A DNA stretch of 64,000 bases from Candidatus Zhuqueibacterota bacterium (GCA_014728085.1 WJMF01000075.1:54028-118027), one strand, 5' to 3'. Positions 1 to 8,033 are shown, counted from the first letter of the stretch. Program-made: numbers and translations. Notes: generated from the letters alone by a model not told the origin.

Positions 1-57
1 AATCCACCATTTGAATTCTTTTGGTCTATTGGCCAATTCCATAATCGCTTTTTCCAC
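1..57 (-). CDS. Partial start of an unidentified gene cut by the left edge
   Basis: On the minus strand an open frame begins 12 bases after the stop of the CpsD-like gene and runs off the window. It can start at a GTG (position 57) or an in-frame ATG (position 42); the visible protein is about VEKAIMELANRPKEFKWWI. The tight spacing and shared direction suggest it is the next gene of the polysaccharide operon. Too little is visible to name a family, and a chance open frame is not excluded. Confidence 0.35.
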   Translation of the reverse strand, partial: MEKAIMELANRPKEFKWWI

Positions 58-69
58 TCAATTAATGAT

Positions 70-924
70 TTATTTACTTGTTTTTTTTTGCTTGTCCAGT
101 ACAACGCCCAATAGATTTGCATGAGCGGTTAGTAATTTTCTTTTCGCCATTTGTGCTTCTTCCCAGCGGGTCATACCGGCCTGAACCACCATCACCGTTC
201 CGTCAGCCAGTGCGGCAATAGTGAGCGCTTCGGAATGACTTAGTACGGGGGGAGCGCTAAATAGCACGTATCTATAGCTTTTTTGTAACTCATTAATCAG
301 ACCAACAAAACCATCTGAGGACAAAAGTTCGGCCGCAGGGGTATTGGCGGACCCGGCAGTCATGATATCTAGTTTTGAACCGGCAACGCTTTTAATCATC
401 CGTCGCCACTGAAAATCCTGCTCCAGAACATCGCCCAGCCCTTGGGTTACTTTCATATTCAAATATCTGTGAACAGAAGGTTGATGCATATTCATATCGA
501 TAATCAATACCCTTGTCAGATTTTCCGTTTCAATATTTTGAGCATCACGATTTTCGCCGATTTCCTTTTTAAATCCTTCCTTGAAAAAGGATTGATCGCT
601 TTTTTCGGAAACAGATTTATCTCTGCCGATTGAAGTGACAATTTTGGCTTTTCGAGAACGCATGCTTGCACCTGACAATAAATAGCCGACATAGGCCGCA
701 ATCATGGCCGAACTTTCTGCATCTGTCGGGCTCGCAAATGCCAGCGTTCTTCGGCTCGATCGTCGTGAAGAGATTCGAATATATTCTTTCAGATCGTAAA
801 AATCATTGACGATCTCTTCCGGCAAATCAAGATCCAGCCTTCCTTTTGCCAGTCCCTGAGGAGGTTGGGCCTGTTTTTGCTCCTTCTCCTCAAGTCGATT
901 CAATTCGTTATATAATATGCTCAT
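70..924 (-). CDS. CpsD/CapB-like P-loop protein with degenerate ATP site
   Basis: This 284-aa protein has the fold signature of bacterial tyrosine kinases (BY-kinases) that pair with Wzz-type proteins in capsule and exopolysaccharide export. It matches the family in the Walker A' region (VLIIDMNMHQPSVHRYL, about residue 138), the segment DIMTAGSANTPAAELLSS, and the C-terminal ADGTVMVVQAGMTRWEEA. The key catalytic positions are changed. The P-loop stretch at about residues 64-74 reads ASPTDAESSA, with no GKS/T lysine. The second acid of Walker A' is Asn, and the usual Walker B 'DTPP' reads SAPP. There is no tyrosine-rich tail. About 50 charged residues are inserted between the P-loop region and Walker A'. 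It sits downstream of the ExeA-like ATPase gene (31-base gap). It is probably a non-catalytic partner in polysaccharide polymerisation (inference). Family assignment is fairly secure; loss of activity is read from the sequence but untested. Confidence 0.8.
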   Translation of the reverse strand: MSILYNELNRLEEKEQKQAQPPQGLAKGRLDLDLPEEIVNDFYDLKEYIRISSRRSSRRTLAFASPTDAESSAMIAAYVGYLLSGASMRSRKAKIVTSIGRDKSVSEKSDQSFFKEGFKKEIGENRDAQNIETENLTRVLIIDMNMHQPSVHRYLNMKVTQGLGDVLEQDFQWRRMIKSVAGSKLDIMTAGSANTPAAELLSSDGFVGLINELQKSYRYVLFSAPPVLSHSEALTIAALADGTVMVVQAGMTRWEEAQMAKRKLLTAHANLLGVVLDKQKKTSK

Positions 925-955
925 TTTTTAGCCTCTTTTTCTATGATGTGATGAC

Positions 956-1891
956 TCAGGTTAAGGACAGCTCTCCAATATCCAGCAACTCAAAATTTTC
1001 CATTTTCGACATTGAGACCTTCTCCGCTTTGTCCTCATCGGATTCGGCGTCTTTTCGGTGGTCAGATCCCAAAGCCGGTTTTGCCGGGGTGATCTTACCC
1101 TCTTCCAATAATGATCTGATGCAGGAGGATTGGATCTGTGTGTCTTTGTTTTCGGCTCCGGCCATGAGGGCATTTTCACAAATTTGATTAATAATTCTCG
1201 GAACACCGTCGGAAAATTCGTGAATCAATTCCAGTGCCGCCTGAGAAAATAAATTTTCCTTCTTGGCACCCGCTTTTTCAAGCCGGAATTGTATATATTC
1301 CCGCGTATCTTCCAGCTTCATTCGATACAACCAGCTCTTGAATGATATTCTCTGTTTCAGTTGAAATAAATCCGGGTGATCAAGATGCACGTCTAATTGT
1401 GGCTGGCCGGACAGAATCACCTGTAACAACTTCCGCCTCGACGTTTCAAGATTGGATAGCTGTCGAATCTGTTCAAGAACTTCGTGCTTGAGATTCTGAG
1501 CTTCATCGATCACCAAAAGTGTGTATTTGCCCTGTTCATATCTGTCAATAAGGAAAGCATAAAGTTCCATTAACAGGTCGCTTTGATCCTTACCCTGCGG
1601 GGAGAAACCGAAATCCCTGCAGATATACTTTAGCAGTTCACGCGCATCCAGGGTCGTGTTGAACACCCAGGCATATTGTACATTTGAACTGAATCCACTC
1701 AGTAATGTACGGATAAGCGTACTTTTGCCCAGGCCGGGCTCACCGATTATCGCATTGATTCCTCTTCTTTCACTCACAGCCATCATCAATCTGTCCAGTG
1801 CCTGCTGATGCATTTTACTGCGATACAGATACTTGGGATTGGTGGTTGTGGAAAAAGGTTCTTCTTCTAACCCATAAAATTTGGTATACAT
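956..1891 (-). CDS. ExeA/GspA-like AAA ATPase of polysaccharide locus
   Basis: This is a 311-aa AAA-type ATPase of the ExeA/GspA family, the type often found in XrtA-like exopolysaccharide loci. The protein starts MYTKFYGLEEEPF, the usual opening of the family. Walker A (GEPGLGKST) lies at about residues 50-58 and Walker B (LLVIDEAQNL) near residue 125; both are intact. The ORF-track start lies 21 codons upstream inside the HTH gene. The ATG at 1891 is preferred because it has a GAGG ribosome site six bases upstream and matches the family. No C-terminal membrane or peptidoglycan-binding segment is visible; the last 60 residues are charged and low in complexity. It probably supplies ATP-driven regulation or assembly for the Wza/Wzz export system; its exact job in such loci is unknown. 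Confidence 0.85.
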   Translation of the reverse strand: MYTKFYGLEEEPFSTTTNPKYLYRSKMHQQALDRLMMAVSERRGINAIIGEPGLGKSTLIRTLLSGFSSNVQYAWVFNTTLDARELLKYICRDFGFSPQGKDQSDLLMELYAFLIDRYEQGKYTLLVIDEAQNLKHEVLEQIRQLSNLETSRRKLLQVILSGQPQLDVHLDHPDLFQLKQRISFKSWLYRMKLEDTREYIQFRLEKAGAKKENLFSQAALELIHEFSDGVPRIINQICENALMAGAENKDTQIQSSCIRSLLEEGKITPAKPALGSDHRKDAESDEDKAEKVSMSKMENFELLDIGELSLT

Positions 1892-1901
1892 GACAGCCTC
1901 G

Positions 1902-2108
1902 CTATTCACTTTCCTCAACTCCTTCCATAAACAACTCTTCCACTGAACAACCAAAAATTTCTGATGCTTTTCGTTTAAACTCCCAGGTTGCTTCTACCCG
2001 ATGATTCTCAACCATTGATAAATAGGTTGCACTACACCCCAGAAGAAATGCCAACTCGTACTGTTTTAACCCAGATTCCCATCTTTTGACTTTTAATAGA
2101 TTCTTCAT
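1902..2108 (-). CDS. Small XRE-family helix-turn-helix protein
   Basis: This 68-aa protein is a single Cro/CI-type helix-turn-helix domain. The recognition region reads KQYELAFLLGCSATYLSMVE, followed by the typical end 'ASEIFGCSVEELF'. A very strong ribosome site (AAGGAGG) precedes the ATG. The gene lies inside the polysaccharide operon between the Wzz-like gene (35-base gap) and the ATPase gene, whose start follows its stop by about 10 bases. A DNA-binding regulator in this position could feed back on the operon, but its operator is not identifiable from the sequence. The HTH assignment is strong; the target is unknown. Confidence 0.85.
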   Translation of the reverse strand: MKNLLKVKRWESGLKQYELAFLLGCSATYLSMVENHRVEATWEFKRKASEIFGCSVEELFMEGVEESE

Positions 2109-2143
2109 TACATAACCTCCTTACATTTTATCGCTTATGATGC

Positions 2144-3604
2144 TCATTTTGAATCTGGCTTTTGTTTGCCCTGTCCTTGCTTTGGTTGCTCAGTTTTAAG
2201 GGATTGAATATCCGAAATCGTAGCCAAAAGCGGCAATCCCAAACAATTTTGCGCATCCTCTGCGGTATTCAAAGAATGGTCAAAATACTCCACGAAAAAC
2301 GAAAGTCCAAAAGCCACGACCAAAGCGACCAAAAATCCAAGAAGGATATAAAGAGGTCTGTTCGGTCTGACGGGGAATCGGGGCGTCACTGCAGACTCGA
2401 TAACGCGCGCTTTGATAGAGTATTCCTGTTTGTCGGCGGAAATCTTCGCCTCTTCACGTTGTTTCAGCAACATGGAATGAACGCTCTCCAAATCCGAAAC
2501 GCCCAGGGTGATTTTCCCCAATTCAAATTCCTTCTTGGCCAGGCCGTTGATTGATTTGGCAACCTGGTTAATGCGCCTTAAAAGTGCCTGTTCATTAATT
2601 TGCAGCGTTTTTAAAGCAGCCATCTCGGAATCCAGTATCTCTCGGGCAGCCTGCTTGTACTTTTCTCGCGTCTCTTCAATGTCAGAGACAATCGCAACCA
2701 TTTTGGGATGTTTGTCTGTAAATTTAAGCGCAAGGCGCTCCTTCTCCAATTCGAGCTCTAACAGCGCTTTCTTCAAACTGTTGATATAATCAAACTTGCT
2801 GACATAGGCACTCGACTCGGTTGCAAGCAGGCTCGGATCATCTCCCTTTTCCAGTTGCTCCTGAATAACTTTTACCTGTGCTTCCTTGCTCATTCGATCC
2901 GATCGAATTTTTGTTAATTCGCGATCAAAAACAGCCAAAGAGGAAAGCAAAATCTTCCCCTGTTCACCGGGAGCAATCAGATCGCTCTTTTGCTGATACT
3001 CCATGCCCCTGGCTTTGATATCGTGAATTCGCTTCTCAATAGACTGAATTTGCTTGTCGATAAACTCGAGTGCACGTTCATCTCTGTTAAGCAAAGGTCG
3101 CTGTTCGATATATTGATTCACAACCTCATCTACGATCTTTTTGGTCCAGTTGGGATTCCTGTCCTCACAACTCACGATCAGAACGTTGGTATCTCTGTCG
3201 CGTTCGACATTGATCCTGTTTTTCAGATGAAGAACAGCGTTATCGAGCTCCGACGATGAAAGTTGCTCATTCTCTACCGGATAGTCCGGATTGCGTAACT
3301 TTACGACCACGGGCTCCAGAACCGCTCGGGATCTGAATATCACCGTTTCAGAATTCAATTGGTCATAATAAGATCTGTCTTGGGTCCGAACAAGATTCAA
3401 TAAATGCGCCGTATCCAGATCGAGTAGATAGTTTACCATCACTTTTGCGGAAGAACGATATGTCGGTGGCATTAAAAAGGTGACCAACACCACGCCAAGA
3501 AAAATGACAGCAAAAGTCAAGAAGATAGTAAATCGACGCTTACGCACCACTTCAAAAAAACCTTGTGGTGACATTGGACTATCTGCTTTACTATACTGAA
3601 TCAT
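2144..3604 (-). CDS. Wzz/GNVR-type polysaccharide chain-length protein
   Basis: This 486-aa inner-membrane polysaccharide co-polymerase controls chain length and links polymerisation to export. It has an N-terminal Wzz domain with a membrane helix at about residues 28-50 (FTIFLTFAVIFLGVVLVTF), then a long periplasmic coiled-coil region (about 150-400). The classic proline-rich approach PRFPVRPNRP leads into the C-terminal membrane helix (LYILLGFLVALVVAFGLSFF). It has no fused kinase domain; the partner CpsD-like protein is encoded separately downstream. It lies 36 bases after the Wza-like gene. A GNVR/tyrosine-kinase-associated subtype is likely because of the length and coiled coil. Family assignment is confident. 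Confidence 0.9.
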   Translation of the reverse strand: MIQYSKADSPMSPQGFFEVVRKRRFTIFLTFAVIFLGVVLVTFLMPPTYRSSAKVMVNYLLDLDTAHLLNLVRTQDRSYYDQLNSETVIFRSRAVLEPVVVKLRNPDYPVENEQLSSSELDNAVLHLKNRINVERDRDTNVLIVSCEDRNPNWTKKIVDEVVNQYIEQRPLLNRDERALEFIDKQIQSIEKRIHDIKARGMEYQQKSDLIAPGEQGKILLSSLAVFDRELTKIRSDRMSKEAQVKVIQEQLEKGDDPSLLATESSAYVSKFDYINSLKKALLELELEKERLALKFTDKHPKMVAIVSDIEETREKYKQAAREILDSEMAALKTLQINEQALLRRINQVAKSINGLAKKEFELGKITLGVSDLESVHSMLLKQREEAKISADKQEYSIKARVIESAVTPRFPVRPNRPLYILLGFLVALVVAFGLSFFVEYFDHSLNTAEDAQNCLGLPLLATISDIQSLKTEQPKQGQGKQKPDSK

Positions 3605-3640
3605 CTTGTTATCCTCATTTTAATTAAATTCATTGAATTA

Positions 3641-4663
3641 TTAATCATTCCAGCGATCCCAATACTTGTATTTTATCCAGAGATCCAGCGGAGGAACGGC
3701 ATAATCGTAGATTCGCTTGACAAATGCGTCCAGGTTTGAAATGAAGGTCCGCGGCACATAAATGATATCATAGGCCTCCACCCGCATGTCATTTCCTTCT
3801 TTTTTGGCAAGACTGGAGATGTTTAGATTGACTCGGGAAATTTCAGTATTTCTATTTTGATCTCCCCGAATCAATATGACACTGTTCATTTTGCCGCTGC
3901 GTTTGGCACCCCCTGCAGACGCTATTGCCCGCATAATCGACATCCCTTTGACCACTTGATATTGACCGGGAATTTCCACTTCGCCCATAACGTAACAGAA
4001 ATTACCGCTAAATTCTCGTACAAACATCGTCACTTCGGGGGCTACAAGTATTTCCGCATACGCCGCTCTGACCATTTCAGTGATTTCAGCCGGCGCTTTA
4101 CCCATTACGTTGATTTCCCCGACATGTTGAAGCGTAATGATGCCATCAGGACGAACCCGGACTTTTTCGTTATATTCCGGATTTTTGAAAAACTTGAATT
4201 CCAAAACATCACCGCCGCCAATGACAAAGGTACCTGCCGAATGGTTACGGACGACCTCTTCAACCTGACTCACCAGCGATTCAACATCTGCCATTTCTTC
4301 TGTCCTGTCGTCCGATTTATCCTTTTCTGCCGCTTTTGACTGTTCAGCTACCTCACCAACGGCTTTTTCCTCATCGGATGATTTCTTATCCGCCTCTGAC
4401 TCTACGGACTCGCTATCCGGATGTTCAGCAGATCGCTCATGCGCTGCGGATGAGCTTTCAGCGTCACTTTCCGATTCCTCACCCAGAAACTCAAGAATAC
4501 TCTCTTCATCGCTTTTTTGTTCTTCGTTTTCAGAGAATCTGATAACAACCTTGTCGGCTTGATTATCATCCGCAACCCTGCTCGTCCTTGGTCGTATCGA
4601 ACAGGAAGTGAACATAAAAAGCGCTATGAAAAGTAAAATGATCCAGCTGTTTTTGTTCTTCAT
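3641..4663 (-). CDS. Wza-like polysaccharide export lipoprotein (Poly_export + SLBB)
   Basis: This 340-aa outer-membrane export protein forms the exit channel for exopolysaccharide. It has a lipoprotein signal with lipobox FTSC near residue 21. A Poly_export domain begins at about residue 144 (TFVIGGGDVLEFKFFKNPEY) and an SLBB domain follows (FCYVMGEVEIPGQYQVVKG). Between the lipid anchor and Poly_export lie roughly 110 residues very rich in Glu, Asp, Ser and Lys. That is unusual, since Wza proteins normally enter Poly_export soon after the cysteine. The gene is 16 bases downstream of the sorting-domain protein gene and 36 bases upstream of the Wzz gene, in one operon. The C-terminal end (IKYKYWDRWND) may form the membrane-spanning helix region in part, but this is uncertain. 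Confidence 0.9.
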   Translation of the reverse strand: MKNKNSWIILLFIALFMFTSCSIRPRTSRVADDNQADKVVIRFSENEEQKSDEESILEFLGEESESDAESSSAAHERSAEHPDSESVESEADKKSSDEEKAVGEVAEQSKAAEKDKSDDRTEEMADVESLVSQVEEVVRNHSAGTFVIGGGDVLEFKFFKNPEYNEKVRVRPDGIITLQHVGEINVMGKAPAEITEMVRAAYAEILVAPEVTMFVREFSGNFCYVMGEVEIPGQYQVVKGMSIMRAIASAGGAKRSGKMNSVILIRGDQNRNTEISRVNLNISSLAKKEGNDMRVEAYDIIYVPRTFISNLDAFVKRIYDYAVPPLDLWIKYKYWDRWND

Positions 4664-4679
4664 CTTTAACCTCTCGGTC

Positions 4680-5765
4680 TTATTTCATTAACACCATTTT
4701 TTTGCTATCTTTGAAAGATTCGGTTTCAAGTACATACATATAGGTACCAGATGGTACCCTGATACCCTGATCATCCCTGCCGTTCCAGACGATATCATAG
4801 TGACCGGCAAATTGAATTTCATCGACCAAACGACGGACCAGCTGCCCCCGAATATTATAGATGGCCAACTGAACCGGACCCTGATCTTTTATGGAATATC
4901 CAATTGTTGTGGTCGGATTGAACGGATTGGGAAAATTTTGATAAAGTGCGAATTCTACCGGCAGCGTCTTGGTTTGCACCTCAACCGGGTCGTGATAGCT
5001 CATCAATCCGTCGATTCCCACATCTGCAAGCCAATAATAATAAATGGTATTCTCATCGATCTGCTCATCTTTGAAACGATACTCATTTTTAGCTTGAGAA
5101 TTATATTGCCCTTGAATCATCTGATCGTTGATCTGAGTTCGATCTCCATCAGGATGCGTACTCCGATAGAGGTAAAATCCGGCATTATCCGTTTCACTTT
5201 CGGTTACCCACTCTAAAAGAACATAACCGTTCCGAGCTGTTGCCGTAAAAGTGGCCAATTCTACCGGGAAAACGTAGGAAATAGACCACCTGGTAAAATC
5301 GTGCTGAGGGGGTAAAAGGGAATTACCAGAGTTGGCAATCGTTATCGGTTGTGAATCTCCATATCCCAAATCCGATTCTTCACCGGTAAACTCGGCATAA
5401 TTCCAGGCTCTGAGATACACCGTTGTATCCGGCTGCAAAAGCGTATGAGAAAAGAGATCGGAAAATCTGCCGGCAGCAGCTTCAAAAGGATAACCGGCTC
5501 CTACATAGGATGTACCCAAAAGCAGGTCATCGCCTGTGGTTTGTCCCTGTGGGGTAGGCGGACTATGAATTCCATCCGGACCAATATAGATCAACTGAAT
5601 TAAATCACCCCCCTGAGCATCTCCCTGCAGAGGGTCACCACCAACATCCAGGATTCCCTCACTGCAAAAAGCCATCAGTCCGCCGGTATTTTGAGCAAAA
5701 ATCAAATTATTGCCCAAAATCATCATGAAAATTAAAGTTGGCAGCCACAACACACACTTGTTCAT
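4680..5765 (-). CDS. Secreted protein with FlgD-like/T9SS-type C-terminal sorting domain
   Basis: This 361-aa exported protein has a Sec signal peptide (LPTLIFMMILGNNLIFAQ) and a central fibronectin-like segment (ATARNGYVLLEWVTESETDN, about residue 175). Its C-terminal domain of about 90 residues begins FALYQNFPNPFNPTTTI and ends GTYMYVLETESFKDSKKMVLMK. That ending is the FlgD-Ig/type IX-like sorting signature common in FCB bacteria and implies surface display or secretion across the outer membrane. The gene lies between the fibronectin-III gene and wza in the polysaccharide operon, so the product may be a surface component linked to the polymer (inference). The N-terminal 170 residues are not recognised. 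Confidence 0.8.
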   Translation of the reverse strand: MNKCVLWLPTLIFMMILGNNLIFAQNTGGLMAFCSEGILDVGGDPLQGDAQGGDLIQLIYIGPDGIHSPPTPQGQTTGDDLLLGTSYVGAGYPFEAAAGRFSDLFSHTLLQPDTTVYLRAWNYAEFTGEESDLGYGDSQPITIANSGNSLLPPQHDFTRWSISYVFPVELATFTATARNGYVLLEWVTESETDNAGFYLYRSTHPDGDRTQINDQMIQGQYNSQAKNEYRFKDEQIDENTIYYYWLADVGIDGLMSYHDPVEVQTKTLPVEFALYQNFPNPFNPTTTIGYSIKDQGPVQLAIYNIRGQLVRRLVDEIQFAGHYDIVWNGRDDQGIRVPSGTYMYVLETESFKDSKKMVLMK

Positions 5766-5800
5766 CGTAAACCTCCTTTATAGAAATCCTTTACTTCTAA

Positions 5801-7039
5801 CTAGAAATTGGGATTGGGTACAGACCAATCATTGTTCTGATATTGATTCTGTCGTAACAATACATATCCAAACCCTGGCTTGAATTGAATCGTTGTCAAA
5901 CCGGATCCATTCTGATTATACCACTTGCCATCGTATTCCGTACCGGTATTGTCAACACACCATGCCATCTCGAATTGATTCAAATCCGGGTTCCAGCGCA
6001 TAATTTTATCGGCACCGATGCTATTGGTAGCCCCTTTGACAACACCATCTTCATACAATTCACTCTGATCCAGGCTCTCCTCCAGCGGAAACGGCCAACC
6101 AATAAAATTTGTCCCCTCTGTTAACGCGATCGTCCGAGACGCTTCCTCGCTCACGATACCGGCAAAGGTAATCAATTCCTCCTCCTGGGGTTCATGGATA
6201 ATCCAGAAGGACTGATCCGGAGAAAGCTCTATATTCGACTCTTCACTGCCTGTCAGGTTCATCCATTTTCCTTCCAGAGGACCAGTCGATCCTTCAACCA
6301 GCCAGGCAATATTATATCCGCTTCCCTCCCAGTAATAAACCTTATCAGCATCAAGAAAATTGGTTGCGCCATGGAGTTGAGCACCGAGAACCGCTGATAT
6401 GGAAGGATTAACGGGGATCAAGGGTATGGATACCATATTGGTACCACTGGCAATTCTGCTGGTAAAGACACCCACGCGTTTTGAACGAAAAATCTCTTCT
6501 CCGCCGGAGAGTGCCTTAACAAGGTAATATCTGCCTTGTCCGGCTACTTCGCTATAGCTGTTATCGGTATAGCTGAGCTGAGTAACACTGGCAACCGGCT
6601 GGCCGGGTGTGAAATAGGGTTCTGTGCTTCGAAAAACCTGATAAGAATCTGCCCCGTTGACCTCATCCCAGGTAATGGCAATACCCGCGGTAGCATAGGT
6701 AGCAGCGATATTATGGGTTCCGACAGTGGCAAATACTTGATCGGAAAATTCGCTTTCATTTCCGGAAAAATCATAGGCAGTTACGGTAAAGTAATACGTT
6801 TCGCCATCGACCAACCCGCCGACCGCATAACTGGTGACATTTCCGACATCAATCGTATCTGAATAGGCCTGCGAAGACAATCCGTAATAAATCCGGTAGC
6901 CCGCAAGATCCTGTTCCGTATTTTCATTCCATGAAATCTGTAATGAACCGGCGTAAAGCTGAAAAAAACAAATCAGCAAAACAATCAGCACCACTCTTAT
7001 TTGTAAACCAAAATTTATATTTTGCAAACCCATATACAT
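5801..7039 (-). CDS. Secreted fibronectin type III protein with internal duplication
   Basis: This 412-aa exported protein is the first gene of the polysaccharide operon. After a signal peptide (VVLIVLLICFFQLYAG) there are two fibronectin type III-like domains: one near residues 32-107 (ISWNENTEQDLAGYRIYYGL) and one near 113-180 (AITWDEVNGADSYQVFRS). The last 220 residues contain a duplicated unit; compare GATNFLDADKVYYWEGSG with GATNSIGADKIMRWNPDL, each ending in a GKW segment. There is no sorting domain like that of the next gene. The ribosome site AAAGGAGG is four bases before the ATG. A sigma-54-type promoter lies about 85 bases upstream. It probably acts at the cell surface or in the matrix. 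The function is not recognised beyond the domains. Confidence 0.75.
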   Translation of the reverse strand: MYMGLQNINFGLQIRVVLIVLLICFFQLYAGSLQISWNENTEQDLAGYRIYYGLSSQAYSDTIDVGNVTSYAVGGLVDGETYYFTVTAYDFSGNESEFSDQVFATVGTHNIAATYATAGIAITWDEVNGADSYQVFRSTEPYFTPGQPVASVTQLSYTDNSYSEVAGQGRYYLVKALSGGEEIFRSKRVGVFTSRIASGTNMVSIPLIPVNPSISAVLGAQLHGATNFLDADKVYYWEGSGYNIAWLVEGSTGPLEGKWMNLTGSEESNIELSPDQSFWIIHEPQEEELITFAGIVSEEASRTIALTEGTNFIGWPFPLEESLDQSELYEDGVVKGATNSIGADKIMRWNPDLNQFEMAWCVDNTGTEYDGKWYNQNGSGLTTIQFKPGFGYVLLRQNQYQNNDWSVPNPNF

Positions 7040-7121
7040 TTTCCTCCTTTGTTACAAAAATCAGGACTGTTCCATAGCATTAAAATCAATAGCCGTTAAT
7101 TTTGGTCATACACCCTCCCTC

Positions 7122-7138
7122 AAGCATAGATTATGCCA
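7122..7138 (-). promoter_or_regulatory. Sigma-54 (-24/-12) promoter of the polysaccharide operon
   Basis: Read on the minus strand the sequence is TGGCATAATCTATGCTT. It has the invariant GG and GC dinucleotides exactly 10 bases apart, as in the sigma-54 consensus TGGCAC-N5-TTGCW. Transcription would start near 7110, about 70 bases before the ATG at 7039. A sigma-54 activator gene lies next door at 8100-9524. Confidence 0.65.
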
Positions 7139-7285
7139 TTATGTGACAGGTGTAGTAAAAATATAACAATCCCTCCACAATCCACCCTTTTAAAATATTG
7201 TTTTTTAAACAATAAGGTCAGGTTAAAATTTTTTATTAAATAAGTTTTTTAGTAAATATTTTATTCATTAAACAGGCGAAAAAAG

Positions 7286-7301
7286 GGGACATACATGTCC
7301 C
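7286..7301. promoter_or_regulatory. Palindromic candidate activator site GGGACATACATGTCCC
   Basis: This is a perfect inverted repeat of 7-base arms (GGGACAT / ATGTCCC) spaced by two bases. It lies about 175 bases upstream of the predicted sigma-54 start site, where enhancer sites of NtrC-type activators usually sit. Similar sequences occur at 12107-12122 and 12179-12194, upstream of the kinase-activator operon. Binding by the 8100-9524 protein is inferred. Confidence 0.5.
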
Positions 7302-7344
7302 ATATGTGTAGAGCGGTATACAGGCAGGAATACGATAAAAAAAA

Positions 7345-7371
7345 AGCTCTACCGCCAACGGCGGCAGAGCT
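7345..7371 (-). terminator. Intrinsic terminator of the single-domain response regulator gene
   Basis: On the minus strand the hairpin is AGCTCT-g-CCGCC-gtt-GGCGG-t-AGAGCT, followed by a run of T (plus-strand A run at 7337-7344). It lies about 45 bases after the stop at 7416 and separates this gene from the polysaccharide operon. Confidence 0.85.
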
Positions 7372-7415
7372 CCTGGCCCACAGTTCAGTTATTGGAGATC
7401 ATCAGAACCGTCCCT

Positions 7416-7832
7416 CTAACCAGCCAATTGATGCATCTCTCTCTTTTCAATGATTTTCTCGGTTGCTGATACGATTGTTTTCATCTCGATAGTTGAACCA
7501 GGTTTGTTGGTTTGAAAGGTTAGACCCTGTTCCGCAGCTACTTTGCGAATTTGTGCTGTGAAATCCTGGGTAATGAGGATAACGGGTAAACGAGGACGCA
7601 ATTTGCGGATAATCGGCAAAATTTCAATACCGATAATACCCTGCATATCCACGTCCAGGAGTAAAATATCCACCTCCTGTTCCAGAATCTCCATGAGCAC
7701 ATGCGAACCTCTTGTCACAAAACAGAGTCGATTCATGTGATCGCTTAACTGATCTGTTAATAATTGCCGGGTGCGTTGATCAAATGTTGCGATGAGAATG
7801 GTTTTCTGCTTTTCCTTGGTAAATGGCTTCAT
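7416..7832 (-). CDS. Single-domain response regulator (CheY-like receiver)
   Basis: This 138-aa protein is a receiver domain with no output domain. The phospho-acceptor aspartate is in ILLLDVDM, and the conserved Thr (VILITQD) and Lys-Pro (TNKP) are present. The usual acidic pair near the N-terminus is reduced to one Asp (ATFDQ). The track starts at a GTG (7844); the ATG at 7832 is preferred, with AAAGG upstream. It may pass phosphate between the two soluble kinases of the next operon and another partner (inference). A weaker sigma-54-like promoter lies upstream at 7887-7902, and it has its own terminator. Confidence 0.85.
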   Translation of the reverse strand: MKPFTKEKQKTILIATFDQRTRQLLTDQLSDHMNRLCFVTRGSHVLMEILEQEVDILLLDVDMQGIIGIEILPIIRKLRPRLPVILITQDFTAQIRKVAAEQGLTFQTNKPGSTIEMKTIVSATEKIIEKREMHQLAG

Positions 7833-7886
7833 CTGCAGTTGCACCTTTCATTTGTAAAGTGGTTGCTGACCCTTTGCTTAACAACT

Positions 7887-7902
7887 AACAATTTTTATGC
7901 CA
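7887..7902 (-). promoter_or_regulatory. Possible sigma-54 promoter of the response regulator gene
   Basis: The minus-strand sequence TGGCATAAAAATTGTT keeps the -24 GG and the TTG of the -12 box with correct spacing, but the invariant GC at -12 is GT. It lies about 55 bases upstream of the ATG at 7832. It is weaker than the site at 7122-7138, and no palindrome like that at 7286 is seen near it. Confidence 0.35.
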
Positions 7903-8033
7903 TTATTTTCAATGAGAGGATAAAATTTAAATATTGTTTTTATATGGCTTACGTAGGCAAAAAAGACAAAAAAACAAAAACCCCGATAAAATTGTGACCC
8001 GTAAGCCACTCATCGTTTAGTAAAATACACAAA

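Larger units (their letters stand above)
7040..7415. other. Intergenic regulatory region of the polysaccharide operon
   Basis: This 376-base gap separates the polysaccharide operon from the single-domain response regulator gene. It holds a sigma-54-like promoter (7122-7138), a perfect palindrome (7286-7301) and the intrinsic terminator of the response-regulator gene (7345-7371). The stretch around 7190-7270 is very AT-rich, as expected for an enhancer-promoter spacer that must bend. No open frame is credible. Confidence 0.6.

Noticed and set aside
7764-7997. 77-aa plus-strand frame across the response regulator start
   Set aside because: Shadow of the real minus-strand gene and its promoter; no ribosome site.
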